From the NCBI GenBank assembly GCA_900542445.1, contig UQNN01000012.1:1-64000 (forward strand): DNA of 64,000 nucleotides. The letters run 5' to 3'. Below, piece by piece: positions 50,045 through 57,985 of this stretch. The notes under the pieces were generated by a model. The model made no database searches. It worked only from the letters and a program-made list of their open reading frames with translations, and was not told where the DNA came from. Position numbers and translations under genes: made by a program. Source of the DNA: an uncultured Eubacteriales bacterium (GTDB lineage: Bacteria; Bacillota; Clostridia; Christensenellales; Aristaeellaceae). Position 1 is the stretch's first letter, and the number at the start of each line of letters is the position of its first letter.

Positions 50045-50641
50045 ATGGCTAACAATAAAGAGCCGATCGCCAAGAAGTGCCGGAGCCTGGATATCTCTCC
50101 GGCGGTCATGGGCTACGGCAACAAGAAGTCTACTCGCAACCCGGGCGGCAACAAGCGCAAGAAGGTTTCCGAGTACGGCACGCAGCTCAAGGAAAAGCAG
50201 AAGGTCAAGTTTGTTTACGGTGTGCTGGAGAAGCAGTTCCACCGTTACTACCTCAAGGCGGCCAACATGAAGGGCATCACCGGTGAAAACCTGCTGAAGC
50301 TCCTCGAACTGCGCCTTGACAACGTGATCTATCGTCTGGGCATTGCCAAGACCCGCCGCATGGCGCGCCAGATCATCGTGCATGGCCACATCCTGGTCAA
50401 CGGCAAGAAGGTGGACATCCCCTCCTACTCCGTGAAGGTCGGCGACGTGATCACCCTGCGTGAGCGTTCCCGCGAGCAGGCCGCTTTCAAGGCGCTGCGC
50501 GAGGGCACCGGCGTTGTGACTCCGAAGTGGCTCACCTTTGACGCGCAGAATCTCACCGGCACCGTGGCTGCGATGCCTGCCCGCGAGGACATCGATTGCC
50601 CGATCGAAGAGCACCTCATCGTCGAGCTCTATTCTCGTTAA
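50045..50641 (+). CDS. rpsD: ribosomal protein S4
   Basis: A 198-residue 30S assembly initiator. The N-terminus lacks the four-cysteine zinc site (only Cys12), so it is the zinc-free form. QLKEKQKVKFVYGVLEKQF and the S4 domain (RLDNVIYRLGIAKTRRMARQ) are typical. Its place in the alpha cluster is usual for Clostridia; in Bacillus subtilis rpsD is elsewhere. Confidence 0.97.
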   Translation: MANNKEPIAKKCRSLDISPAVMGYGNKKSTRNPGGNKRKKVSEYGTQLKEKQKVKFVYGVLEKQFHRYYLKAANMKGITGENLLKLLELRLDNVIYRLGIAKTRRMARQIIVHGHILVNGKKVDIPSYSVKVGDVITLRERSREQAAFKALREGTGVVTPKWLTFDAQNLTGTVAAMPAREDIDCPIEEHLIVELYSR

Positions 50642-50682
50642 TCCATGGCTGTTCACGGTAACTGTGAGGAGGAATCTGCCCA

Positions 50683-51621
50683 ATGATCGAAATCGAAAAG
50701 CCCCGCATCGAACGTGTGGAAGCCAGCGACAGCTACGGCAAGTTTGTCGTAGAGCCGCTTGAGCATGGCTTTGGCCAGACGCTGGGAAATTCCCTGCGCC
50801 GCGTGCTGCTCAGCTCTCTGCCGGGCGTTGCCGTATCCAGCATCCGCATTGAGGGCATCCAGCACGAGTTTTCCGCCGTTCCCGGTGTGAAAGAGGACGT
50901 TGCAGAGATCATCCTCAACCTGAAAGAGCTTTCCGCCAAGCTGTATTGCGACGGCCCCAAGACGGTGTCCATCAACGTCAAGGGTCCCTGTGAGCTGACG
51001 GCGGCGGCCCTCGCCGTGGACGATCAGATCGAGGTGGTCAACCGCGATCTGCATATCGCCACGCTCAACGAGGACGCCGACCTCATCATGCACCTGACCC
51101 TGGAAAAGGGCCGCGGCTATGTGAGCGCAGCGAACAACAAAAATCCCAATACGCCCATCGGCGTCATCCCGACGGATTCGATCTTCACGCCGATCCGCAA
51201 GGTGAATTACACCGTCGAGAACACCCGCGTCGGCCAGGAGACCGATTACGATCGCCTGACCCTCGAAGTGTGGACCGACGGCAGCATCCAGCCGGATGAG
51301 GCCATCAGCACCGCCGCGAAGATCCTCAACGGCCATCTGAAGCTGTTCATGGATCTGACCGATCAGGTGGTGACCATCGGCTTCAACGAGAAGGAAGACG
51401 ATCACCGCGAAAAGGTGCTGGAAATGACGATCGAAGAGCTCGATCTCTCCGTCCGTGCCTACAACTGCCTCAAGCGCGCCGGCATCAACACCGTCGCCGA
51501 GCTTGTGCAGCGCAATCAGGAAGACATGATGAAGGTTCGCAACCTGGGCAAGAAGTCTCTGGAAGAAGTCGAGCAGAAGCTCGCCGCTCTGGGTCTGGCC
51601 CTGCGTGCCAACGACGAGTAA
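50683..51621 (+). CDS. rpoA: RNA polymerase alpha subunit
   Basis: A 312-residue subunit. The N-terminal dimer domain has VVEPLEHGFGQTLGNSLRRV near residue 20. The C-terminal domain (LDLSVRAYNCLKRAGINTVA, then VRNLGKKSLEEV) binds UP elements and activators. AGGAGGAA precedes the ATG. Confidence 0.97.
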   Translation: MIEIEKPRIERVEASDSYGKFVVEPLEHGFGQTLGNSLRRVLLSSLPGVAVSSIRIEGIQHEFSAVPGVKEDVAEIILNLKELSAKLYCDGPKTVSINVKGPCELTAAALAVDDQIEVVNRDLHIATLNEDADLIMHLTLEKGRGYVSAANNKNPNTPIGVIPTDSIFTPIRKVNYTVENTRVGQETDYDRLTLEVWTDGSIQPDEAISTAAKILNGHLKLFMDLTDQVVTIGFNEKEDDHREKVLEMTIEELDLSVRAYNCLKRAGINTVAELVQRNQEDMMKVRNLGKKSLEEVEQKLAALGLALRANDE

Positions 51622-51800
51622 TCCGGCAAAACCGGTTACAAATTATACACTGCCCGAAAGGGCTATCAAGGTCGCGCCTAAGGGAAATATGGGCGCGGCA
51701 AGGCAAGGCCTGATCTGCCCAATCGGCGGAGCAGGCTTCTTGCGTGCCGCGTGAAGAACTGTATTTGCAGGAGGCGGGCTGTAATAGGAGGATAAACAAA
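51622..51800 (+). promoter_or_regulatory. structured rpoA-rplQ intercistronic region
   Basis: This 179-base gap holds several foldable units: CCGG-CAAAA-CCGG (51623), GCCC-GAAA-GGGC with a GNRA loop (51652-51663), CGCGCC paired with GGCGCG around 51673-51697, and a GCCTG...CAGGC stem near 51708-51736. No T-run terminator and no good promoter are seen. A cis-regulatory or processing element governing rplQ is inferred. Confidence 0.45.
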
Positions 51801-52313
51801 ATGGCTTATCAGCGTAAACTTGGCCGTACGGCCGCTCAGCGCAAGGCGCTTCTGCGCAATCAGGTGACCAACCTCATTTGGTATGGCCGTATCGAGACCA
51901 CTCTGGCCCGCGCCAAGGAAGTTCGCAGCGCCGCCGAGCACCTGATCACTCTCGCCATCCGCGAGTGCGATAACACGGTCTCCGTCGAGAAGACCTTTAA
52001 CAACGACAAGGGCCAGTCCGTGACCGTGACCGTGCAGAACGATGCCCCGAGCAAGCTGCATGTCCGCCGTCAGATCATGGCGTATCTGTACGACGTGAAG
52101 GAGCCGAAGCAGGACGACGAGTCCAAGAAGGCTTATGCCGAGCGCACCAAGGACGCGAAGTATCCCTGCGTGGAGAAGCTCTTCCGTGAGATCGCGCCGA
52201 AGTACAAGGCTCGCAACGCCGAGAAGAACTGCGCCGGTGGCTACACCCGCATTCTCAAGAAGGGCCCGCGCCGCGGCGACGCCGCCGAGATGGTCATTCT
52301 TGAGCTGATCTAA
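51801..52313 (+). CDS. rplQ: ribosomal protein L17, extended form
   Basis: A 170-residue 50S protein. AYQRKLGRTAAQRKALLRNQ opens it, and GGYTRILKKGPRRGDAAEMV closes it. Compared with the usual 115-130 residues, there is an insert of about 40 residues in the middle (KTFNNDKGQSVTVTVQNDAP onward). The ATG at 51801 follows AGGAGG; a longer frame runs through the structured gap and is ignored. Confidence 0.95.
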   Translation: MAYQRKLGRTAAQRKALLRNQVTNLIWYGRIETTLARAKEVRSAAEHLITLAIRECDNTVSVEKTFNNDKGQSVTVTVQNDAPSKLHVRRQIMAYLYDVKEPKQDDESKKAYAERTKDAKYPCVEKLFREIAPKYKARNAEKNCAGGYTRILKKGPRRGDAAEMVILELI

Positions 52314-52328
52314 TCCCCTGTGTTACCA

Positions 52329-52366
52329 AAGAAGCTGTTTCGCTGAAATGCGGAGCAGCTTCTTTT
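52329..52366 (+). terminator. intrinsic terminator of the ribosomal cluster
   Basis: GAAGCTG and CAGCTTC pair across an 18-base loop that can itself pair, followed by TTTT. It marks the end of the rpsJ-rplQ run. Confidence 0.75.
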
Positions 52367-52410
52367 GAAATCGGGGAGAAGAGCAGCTGCCCTGTGGGAG
52401 GGAACGAAGC

Positions 52411-53844
52411 ATGAACGACATGATTCTCATTCTCAATTACTCGGATGAGTTTGCCGTCGAGGCGGCCAGGCGGCTTCGCGGTGAGCAGGTGTTTTGCAAA
52501 ATCATCAGCGGCATGACCACGGCTGCGCAGATTGCGCAGGCCGCGCCGCGCGGCATTGTGCTCTGCGGCGAACCCCAAAGCGCCGCGGGCGTGTTCGACG
52601 CGGAAATTTTGAAACTGGGCATTCCCGTGCTGGCGCTGGGCCATGCCGCGCATATGCTCATCATGGCGATGGGCGGCGCATGCGCGGGCACGGCCATTTC
52701 GCACAGGAAAGCGTCTGTTCAGTACGCGGAGTGTCGGCTGTTTTCAGGCGTGGAGGCCGGAGAACGCTATATTCAGGAAGCCATGACGCTGATGCTCCCT
52801 GCCGATGTGCAGGTGACGGCAGGCGCGGGCGGCTGCACCATCGCCTTTGCGGACGACAGACGCTCGCTTTTTGGCATTCAATTTGAATTGGAGCGCAACG
52901 ATCCGGATGGCTCGACCATTCTCAAGAATTTTGCGCGCGACATCTGCGGATGCATGCCATGGTTCACCATGGACGCTGCGCTGGCCGAGGCGCGGCGTAT
53001 GCTGACGGACGCTTCGATTGAAGGCGGTTTTGCGGTGTGCGGCGTGAGCGGCGGCGTGGATTCGGCTGTGGCCGCCGTATTGGCGCATCAGGCGTTTGGC
53101 GAACGGATGACGGCCATCTATGTGGAAACGGGTTTGATGCGCGAAGGGGAAAGCGCCGCCGTGCAGGAGACGTTTGAACGGCTGGGGATTCCGCTTCGCG
53201 TGGCGGATCGCGCAGAAAGCGTGCTTGCCGGACTTCGCGGGAAGCAGACCATGCGGGAAAAGCGGGAGGTCGTCGTTGCCTGCCTGCACGAAGAGATGAT
53301 TCGGCAGACGGAGGCGATTCCCGGCGCGAAGACGTTGGTCATGGGCACCAATTACAGCGACTTTCTGGGCGGCGCGAACAATGCGGTATGGCAGGATTGC
53401 GGCATGGCGGTGCTTGAGCCGTTGGCGCTGCTCTTCCGTGAGGAGGTTCGCGCAATCGCCGAGACGCTGGGCATGGACAGCAGCATCGTGCAGCGCAAGC
53501 CATTCCCGCTGATGGGCTTGGGGGCGCGGATCATCGGCGAAGTGACCCCGGAAAAACTGGCGGCGCTGCGCAAAGCCGACGCGATTTTCAGCGGGGAGAT
53601 TCGCGAAGCAGGGCTGAATAAAAAGCTCTATAAATACTTCCCGATTATGGTGGACGCGCAAAAGGAAACCAGCACGATCATCCTGCGCGCAGTGACGATT
53701 TCCGGCGCGATGCTTGTTCCGGCGAGGCTGCCATATGATCTGGTGGAACGCACGGTTGAGCGCATTTTGGAAACGACGCCCACTGTCCGACGGGTGTTTT
53801 ATGATCAAACCCCGACGCCGATCGGAAAAGAGACATTTCAATAA
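52411..53844 (+). CDS. GuaA-like PP-loop ATPase with degenerate glutaminase domain
   Basis: A 477-residue protein with the domain order of GMP synthase. Residues 1-185 are a class I glutamine amidotransferase fold. The nucleophile elbow GICYG reads ALGHA (Cys replaced by Gly77) and GxQFHPE reads GIQFELE (His replaced by Glu159), so glutamine hydrolysis is not possible. Residues 205-370 are a PP-loop ATPase with intact SGGVDS at 213-218 and IYVETGLMREGE. Residues 370-477 resemble the GMP-synthase dimer domain (ARIIGEVTPEKLAALRKADAI, RLPYDLVERTVERI). Several XMP-site motifs are altered: PGPGL is MGLGA, and the GDGRTY block is absent. It may be an ammonia-dependent GMP synthase or an amidotransferase-like enzyme with a new substrate. 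Confidence 0.72.
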   Translation: MNDMILILNYSDEFAVEAARRLRGEQVFCKIISGMTTAAQIAQAAPRGIVLCGEPQSAAGVFDAEILKLGIPVLALGHAAHMLIMAMGGACAGTAISHRKASVQYAECRLFSGVEAGERYIQEAMTLMLPADVQVTAGAGGCTIAFADDRRSLFGIQFELERNDPDGSTILKNFARDICGCMPWFTMDAALAEARRMLTDASIEGGFAVCGVSGGVDSAVAAVLAHQAFGERMTAIYVETGLMREGESAAVQETFERLGIPLRVADRAESVLAGLRGKQTMREKREVVVACLHEEMIRQTEAIPGAKTLVMGTNYSDFLGGANNAVWQDCGMAVLEPLALLFREEVRAIAETLGMDSSIVQRKPFPLMGLGARIIGEVTPEKLAALRKADAIFSGEIREAGLNKKLYKYFPIMVDAQKETSTIILRAVTISGAMLVPARLPYDLVERTVERILETTPTVRRVFYDQTPTPIGKETFQ

Positions 53845-53850
53845 AACGAG

Positions 53851-53877
53851 TCCCTCCTTAACGGAGGGATTTTTTTA
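53851..53877 (+). terminator. intrinsic terminator
   Basis: A perfect TCCCTCC-TTAAC-GGAGGGA hairpin followed by seven T residues, just after the GuaA-like gene. Confidence 0.88.
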
Positions 53878-53879
53878 AA

Positions 53880-53930
53880 CTCCTTCCGTCACAGATGCGC
53901 CGTGCCACCTCCCTCAAAGAGGGGGGCTTT
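53880..53930 (+). repeat. clostridial dispersed repeat (type 3), inverted copy
   Basis: CTCCTTCCGTCACAGATGCG, then GTGCCACCTCCCTCAAAGAG, is close to the reverse complement of the repeat at 60811-60859. Similar units are scattered in many clostridial genomes. The remainder of the 53931-54095 gap is AT-rich spacer with the PurBox-like site described separately. Confidence 0.6.
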
Positions 53931-54051
53931 GCTTTTTTCGCAGTCACTGCTTACGCTGAAATTCATCATCCAAAAAAGCAGACCAATCAAAGTCCGGAAA
54001 AAGCACGGAAAAACAGGCATGCAAACATGAAATGAACGCAAAATGAGACAA

Positions 54052-54064
54052 AAATACGAACAAT
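54052..54064 (+). promoter_or_regulatory. PurBox-like operator upstream of purE
   Basis: AAATACGAACAAT matches 12 of 13 positions of the Gram-positive PurBox AWWWCCGAACWWT. It lies 36 bases before the -35 box of the purine operon. A weak inverted partner (AAGTTCCGGAATT) is at 54083-54096. PurR control is inferred. Confidence 0.45.
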
Positions 54065-54099
54065 AATCAAAAAAAGAGAAAATAAGTTCCGGAATTTTA

Positions 54100-54128
54100 T
54101 TGAAAACAGGAGCGACTCTTGCTATACT
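54100..54128 (+). promoter_or_regulatory. sigma-A-type promoter of the purine operon
   Basis: TTGAAA at 54100-54105, 17 bases, TATACT at 54123-54128. No guanine riboswitch is visible in the short leader. Confidence 0.75.
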
Positions 54129-54160
54129 AAGATTGATTTCGAGGTTTGGAGGTCAAAACG

Positions 54161-54649
54161 ATGCCGAAAGTTGCGTTGATTATGGGTTCAAAGAGCGACT
54201 GGCCGTCCCTCAAGGGCTGCGTAGATGTGCTCAAGAAGTTCGAGATTGAGGTTGAGGTGCATGTCGCCAGCGCGCACAGAACGCCCGAAACCGTTGCGGC
54301 GTTCGCGGCCAACGCGCGTGAAAACGGCTTTGAGGTCATCATTGCTGCGGCGGGCAAAGCGGCTCATCTGGCTGGCGTAATCGCCGGACACACGACGCTG
54401 CCGGTCATCGGCATTCCGGTCAAATCGTCGTTCATGGACGGGCTGGATTCGCTGCTTTCCACCGTGCAGATGCCCACTGGCATTCCGGTGGCGACGGTCG
54501 CGGTCGGCGGCGGCGATAACGCGGCCTATCTGGCGGCGCAGATGCTCTCGATCAAGTACCCAATTTTGGCCGAAAAGCTGCTGGCGCACCGCGAGCAGAT
54601 GGCGGCGGCGATTGAGGCAGACGACAGACAGATTCAGGATGAAGTGTAA
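54161..54649 (+). CDS. purE: N5-carboxyaminoimidazole ribonucleotide mutase (PurE, class I)
   Basis: A 162-residue enzyme of de novo purine synthesis. It moves the carboxylate from N5 to C4 of the imidazole. VALIMGSKSDWPSLKG opens it; SAHRTPE near residue 45 carries the catalytic His; AAAGKAAHLAGVIAGHTTLP follows. TTGGAGG precedes the ATG at 54161, and the longer frame from 54146 is not used. No purK lies nearby. Confidence 0.96.
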   Translation: MPKVALIMGSKSDWPSLKGCVDVLKKFEIEVEVHVASAHRTPETVAAFAANARENGFEVIIAAAGKAAHLAGVIAGHTTLPVIGIPVKSSFMDGLDSLLSTVQMPTGIPVATVAVGGGDNAAYLAAQMLSIKYPILAEKLLAHREQMAAAIEADDRQIQDEV

Positions 54650-54661
54650 GGCGGAGGCAGC

Positions 54662-56077
54662 ATGACGGAAATCAAGGAACGCGGAGACCGGATGGAGGAA
54701 GCCTGCGGCGTGTTCGGCATTTACGCGCAGGATGAGGCCATCAACGTGGCGGAGGCCGCGTATTACGGTCTGTTTGCTTTGCAGCACCGCGGACAGGAAA
54801 GCGCCGGTATTGCGGTGGCTGATGGAAAGGGCATTAAGCATTATCGCAACCTCGGCCTTGTGCCGGAGGTGTTTGACGAAGAAATCCTGCACGGGCTGAC
54901 GGGACATATTTCCATCGGCCATGTGCGCTATTCGACCTTTGGCGGCAAGGACGTCATCAACGCTCAGCCGTTGGTGGCGCGCTGCAAAATCGGCATGCTG
55001 GCGCTGGCGCACAACGGCAATCTGGTCAACGCGGACGCGCTCAGAAGCCAGATGGAGGATGACGGCGCGATTTTTCAGACGACGGTGGATACCGAAGTCA
55101 TCCTGAGCCTGATTGCGCGGGAAAGCAGCAAGGGCTTAATCGAGGCCGTCCGCTCCATGATGGAAAAAGTGCGCGGCAGTTATGCGCTGGTGCTGCTGGC
55201 GAAGGATAAGTTGATCGGCATTCGCGATCCTTACGGCATCCGCCCGCTCTGCCTGGGGCGCGTGGGCAGCAGCTTCGTGCTGGCGAGCGAGAGCTGCGCG
55301 CTCGACGCGGTGGGCGCGGAATTTGTCCGCGATGTGCAGCCGGGCGAAATCGTGGTCATCGACGAAGAAGGCATTCACTCGACCCACGTGAAAACGCCGA
55401 TGCGCAGTCGCCTGTGCCTGTTTGAATTTGTGTATTTCGCGCGGCCGGATTCGGTCATCGACGGCATCAACGTGTATCAATCCCGTGTGGAGGCGGGCAA
55501 ACGTCTGGCCGTCGGCGACGACGTGCAGGCGGATATGGTCATCGGCGTACCGGACAGCGCGCTGGCGGCGGCGATGGGCTATGCGCAGCAGAGCGGCATT
55601 CCCTACGGCGACGGACTGGCTAAAAACCGCTATGTCGGCCGCACGTTCATCCAGCCGGAGCAGGGGATGCGCGAACTGGGCGTGCGCACGAAACTCAACG
55701 CGCTGACCCGCAACGTGCGCGGCAAGCGGCTGATTTTGGTGGATGATTCCATCGTGCGCGGCACGACGAGCCGCAAGATCGTCGAGATGCTGCGCACGGC
55801 GGGCGCAAAGGAAGTGCATATGCGCATTTCCTCGCCCTCGGTGCTGAACCCCTGCTATTTCGGCATTGACACGGCGACGAGCGAAGAGCTGATCGGCCAC
55901 AGCCGCAGCGTGGAGGAAATCTGCCGCTTCATCGGGGCGGACAGCCTCAAATTTCTTTCCCTGCCCGATCTGCTCAAGACGGTGGCCGGTTCGGGCTGCC
56001 AGTTCTGCACGGGCTGCTTTGACGGCGACTATCCCATCGACCCCGAAACGGGGGAAATGAAGGATATAGAAGGGTGA
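54662..56077 (+). CDS. purF: amidophosphoribosyltransferase, iron-sulfur type
   Basis: A 471-residue enzyme that makes phosphoribosylamine from PRPP and glutamine, the committed step. The glutaminase nucleophile is Cys15 in EEACGVFGIY, which becomes N-terminal after removal of a 14-residue propeptide. FALQHRGQESAGI is the Ntn-hydrolase block. LILVDDSIVRGTTSRKIVEM near residue 357 is the PRPP site. Cysteines in RLCLFEF, NPCYFG and GSGCQFCTGC match the 4Fe-4S ligands of the Bacillus enzyme, indicating an oxygen-sensitive enzyme. An ATG at 54692 is possible but would leave only four propeptide residues. Confidence 0.96.
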   Translation: MTEIKERGDRMEEACGVFGIYAQDEAINVAEAAYYGLFALQHRGQESAGIAVADGKGIKHYRNLGLVPEVFDEEILHGLTGHISIGHVRYSTFGGKDVINAQPLVARCKIGMLALAHNGNLVNADALRSQMEDDGAIFQTTVDTEVILSLIARESSKGLIEAVRSMMEKVRGSYALVLLAKDKLIGIRDPYGIRPLCLGRVGSSFVLASESCALDAVGAEFVRDVQPGEIVVIDEEGIHSTHVKTPMRSRLCLFEFVYFARPDSVIDGINVYQSRVEAGKRLAVGDDVQADMVIGVPDSALAAAMGYAQQSGIPYGDGLAKNRYVGRTFIQPEQGMRELGVRTKLNALTRNVRGKRLILVDDSIVRGTTSRKIVEMLRTAGAKEVHMRISSPSVLNPCYFGIDTATSEELIGHSRSVEEICRFIGADSLKFLSLPDLLKTVAGSGCQFCTGCFDGDYPIDPETGEMKDIEG

Positions 56078-56214
56078 CGTTGGGCTGCAGCCCAAGAAAC
56101 GCTCTCGCTTTGGGGCGGAAGCAGGAAAGTATGAATTGACGGATTGCAAAGCAATCCGTCAAGAAGGAAATCCAAGAACATCAGGTTCTTGGCGGGGCTT
56201 GGGGCAGTGCCCTA
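56078..56214 (+). repeat. composite palindromic element, copy C
   Basis: The element begins at the purF stop codon: CGTTGGGC-TGCA-GCCCAA, then the perfect palindrome TGACGGATTGC/GCAATCCGTC (56138-56160), then CAAGAAC/GTTCTTG, and it ends TTGGGGC-AGT-GCCCTA. The ribosome site of purM follows at once. Confidence 0.8.
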
Positions 56215-56228
56215 AAAGGAGGTTCATC

Positions 56229-57263
56229 GTGATTACCTACAAGGATGCGGGCGTGGACGTTGAACGCGGCTATGAGGCCGTGCGCAGGATGAAGCAGCAT
56301 GTGGCCGCCACGTTTGATGAAAATGTGCTGGGCGGCCTCGGCTCGTTCGGCGGGTTTTATTCCATCGAAAACGCAGACGTGGACAAGCCCGTGCTCGTCG
56401 CGGGCACGGACGGCGTGGGTACCAAACTCAAGCTGGCTTTCCTGATGGATAAGCACGACACGGTGGGCATTGACTGCGTGGCGATGTGCGTCAACGACGT
56501 GGTCTGCCAGGGCGCAAAACCGTTGATTTTTCTGGATTATATCGCGACGGGATACCTCGACCCGGCGAAGGTCGAGCAGATTGTCGCGGGCGTGGCGGAC
56601 GGATGCAGACAGGCGGGCTGCGCATTGATCGGCGGCGAAACGGCCGAAATGCCGGATTTCTACCCGGCGGGCGAATATGATCTGGCGGGTTTCACCGTCG
56701 GTCTCGTCGGGCGGGAACAATCCATCTCCGGAGAACGTGTGGCGGAGGGCGACGTGCTGGTCGGCATGGCCTCCTCCGGCGTGCATTCCAACGGCTATTC
56801 GCTGGTGCGCAAGCTGGTGCTGACCGAGGGATGCGACATTCACACGCCGGTGGAAGCGCTCGGCGGAAAGAGCTGGGGCGAAACCCTGCTCACCCCGACC
56901 AAAATCTACGTGAAGCCCGCGCTGGCGGCGTGCAAAGCCTGCGATGTGCACGGCATTGCGCACATCACGGGCGGCGGCTTCATCGAGAATATCCCGCGCA
57001 TTCTGCCCGACGGCCTGAGCGCGCAGATCGAGCGCGGCACGTGGCCGGTTCTGCCTGTGTTCACGGAGCTGGTAAAGCTCGGCGGGCTGGGCGACAGGCA
57101 GGCTTACAACACCTTCAACATGGGCATCGGCATGGTGTTTGCGGTGAAGGAAGAAGAGGCTGACAAGCTCGTCGCGACGCTGGAAGAGCAGGGCGAAAAG
57201 GCGTATCGTATCGGCCGCGTGGCCAAGACGGCCGCAGATGGCGAAAGGCTGGTTTTGCTGTGA
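56229..57263 (+). CDS. purM: phosphoribosylformylglycinamidine cyclo-ligase (AIR synthetase)
   Basis: A 344-residue enzyme that closes the imidazole ring with ATP. VDVERGYEAVRRMKQHV, VAGTDGVGTKLKLAF, CVNDVVCQGAKPLIFLDY and GGETAEMPDFYPAGEYDLAG are diagnostic. The start is GTG at 56229 after AAAAGGAGG; the open frame upstream is repeat element C. It overlaps purN by four bases (GTGA). Confidence 0.96.
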   Translation: MITYKDAGVDVERGYEAVRRMKQHVAATFDENVLGGLGSFGGFYSIENADVDKPVLVAGTDGVGTKLKLAFLMDKHDTVGIDCVAMCVNDVVCQGAKPLIFLDYIATGYLDPAKVEQIVAGVADGCRQAGCALIGGETAEMPDFYPAGEYDLAGFTVGLVGREQSISGERVAEGDVLVGMASSGVHSNGYSLVRKLVLTEGCDIHTPVEALGGKSWGETLLTPTKIYVKPALAACKACDVHGIAHITGGGFIENIPRILPDGLSAQIERGTWPVLPVFTELVKLGGLGDRQAYNTFNMGIGMVFAVKEEEADKLVATLEEQGEKAYRIGRVAKTAADGERLVLL

Positions 57264-57880
57264 GCAAGAGGATTGCGGTGCTCTGCTCCGGCGGCGGAAC
57301 GAATTTGCAGGCGCTCATCGACGCGGTGGAAGCCGGAACCATCGACGGGCAGATCGTTCTGGTGCTTGCCAACGCGTCCAAAGCGTTTGCCCTTGAGCGG
57401 GCGAAAAAGCACGGCATTCCGGCTGAATTTGTCAGCAAAAAGCAGGCGGGGAGCGACGAGGCTTTCAACGACATCATTCTCCAAAAGCTGAAAGCGGCGG
57501 ACGCGGATCTGGTCGTGCTGGCGGGTTATCTGCCGATTTTGGGCCGCCAGGTCGTTCGGGCGTATGAGCATCGGATCATCAACATCCATCCGGCGCTGAT
57601 TCCGGCGTTCTGCGGGCCGGGCATGTACGGCCATCATGTGCATGAAGCGGTTCTGGCTTATGGCGCAAAGATCTCCGGCGCGACGACGCACTTCGTCGAT
57701 GAGCAGGTCGATCACGGCGGGGTCATCATGCAGAAGAGCGTGCCCGTGCTGGAGGGCGACACGCCGGAGACGCTGGCCGCGCGCGTGCTGACCGTCGAAC
57801 ACGAAATTCTGCCGGAAAGCGTGCGACTTTTCTGCGCGGAAAAACTGGGGGTAGATGGAAGACAGGTACATGTGCTATAA
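57260..57880 (+). CDS. purN: phosphoribosylglycinamide formyltransferase
   Basis: A 206-residue enzyme that transfers a formyl group from 10-formyltetrahydrofolate. RIAVLCSGGGTNLQALIDAV opens it; INIHPALIPAFCGPGMYG near residue 110 carries the catalytic His and Asn; VDHGGVIMQ follows. It starts with GTG overlapping the purM stop. Confidence 0.96.
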   Translation: MSKRIAVLCSGGGTNLQALIDAVEAGTIDGQIVLVLANASKAFALERAKKHGIPAEFVSKKQAGSDEAFNDIILQKLKAADADLVVLAGYLPILGRQVVRAYEHRIINIHPALIPAFCGPGMYGHHVHEAVLAYGAKISGATTHFVDEQVDHGGVIMQKSVPVLEGDTPETLAARVLTVEHEILPESVRLFCAEKLGVDGRQVHVL

Positions 57881-57881
57881 T
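57873..57881 (+). promoter_or_regulatory. candidate extended -10 promoter before the acetyltransferase gene
   Basis: TGCTATAAT is a perfect extended -10 element at the end of purN, but the -35 region is poor. It may give the GNAT gene and later genes a second start. Confidence 0.35.
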
Positions 57882-57985
57882 AAAGTGTTCACATGTGCAA
57901 TTTCGGCGAATGCGAACTTTTTCCGGTATTTGGAAACGGGAGAGCGTGCGCATCAGCCGGTTTGATGAAGGGTGTCTTCCTAATT

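Noticed and set aside
53931..54095. Guanine riboswitch before purE
   Set aside because: The leader from the promoter to purE is only about 30 bases and the upstream AT-rich stretch shows no aptamer core.
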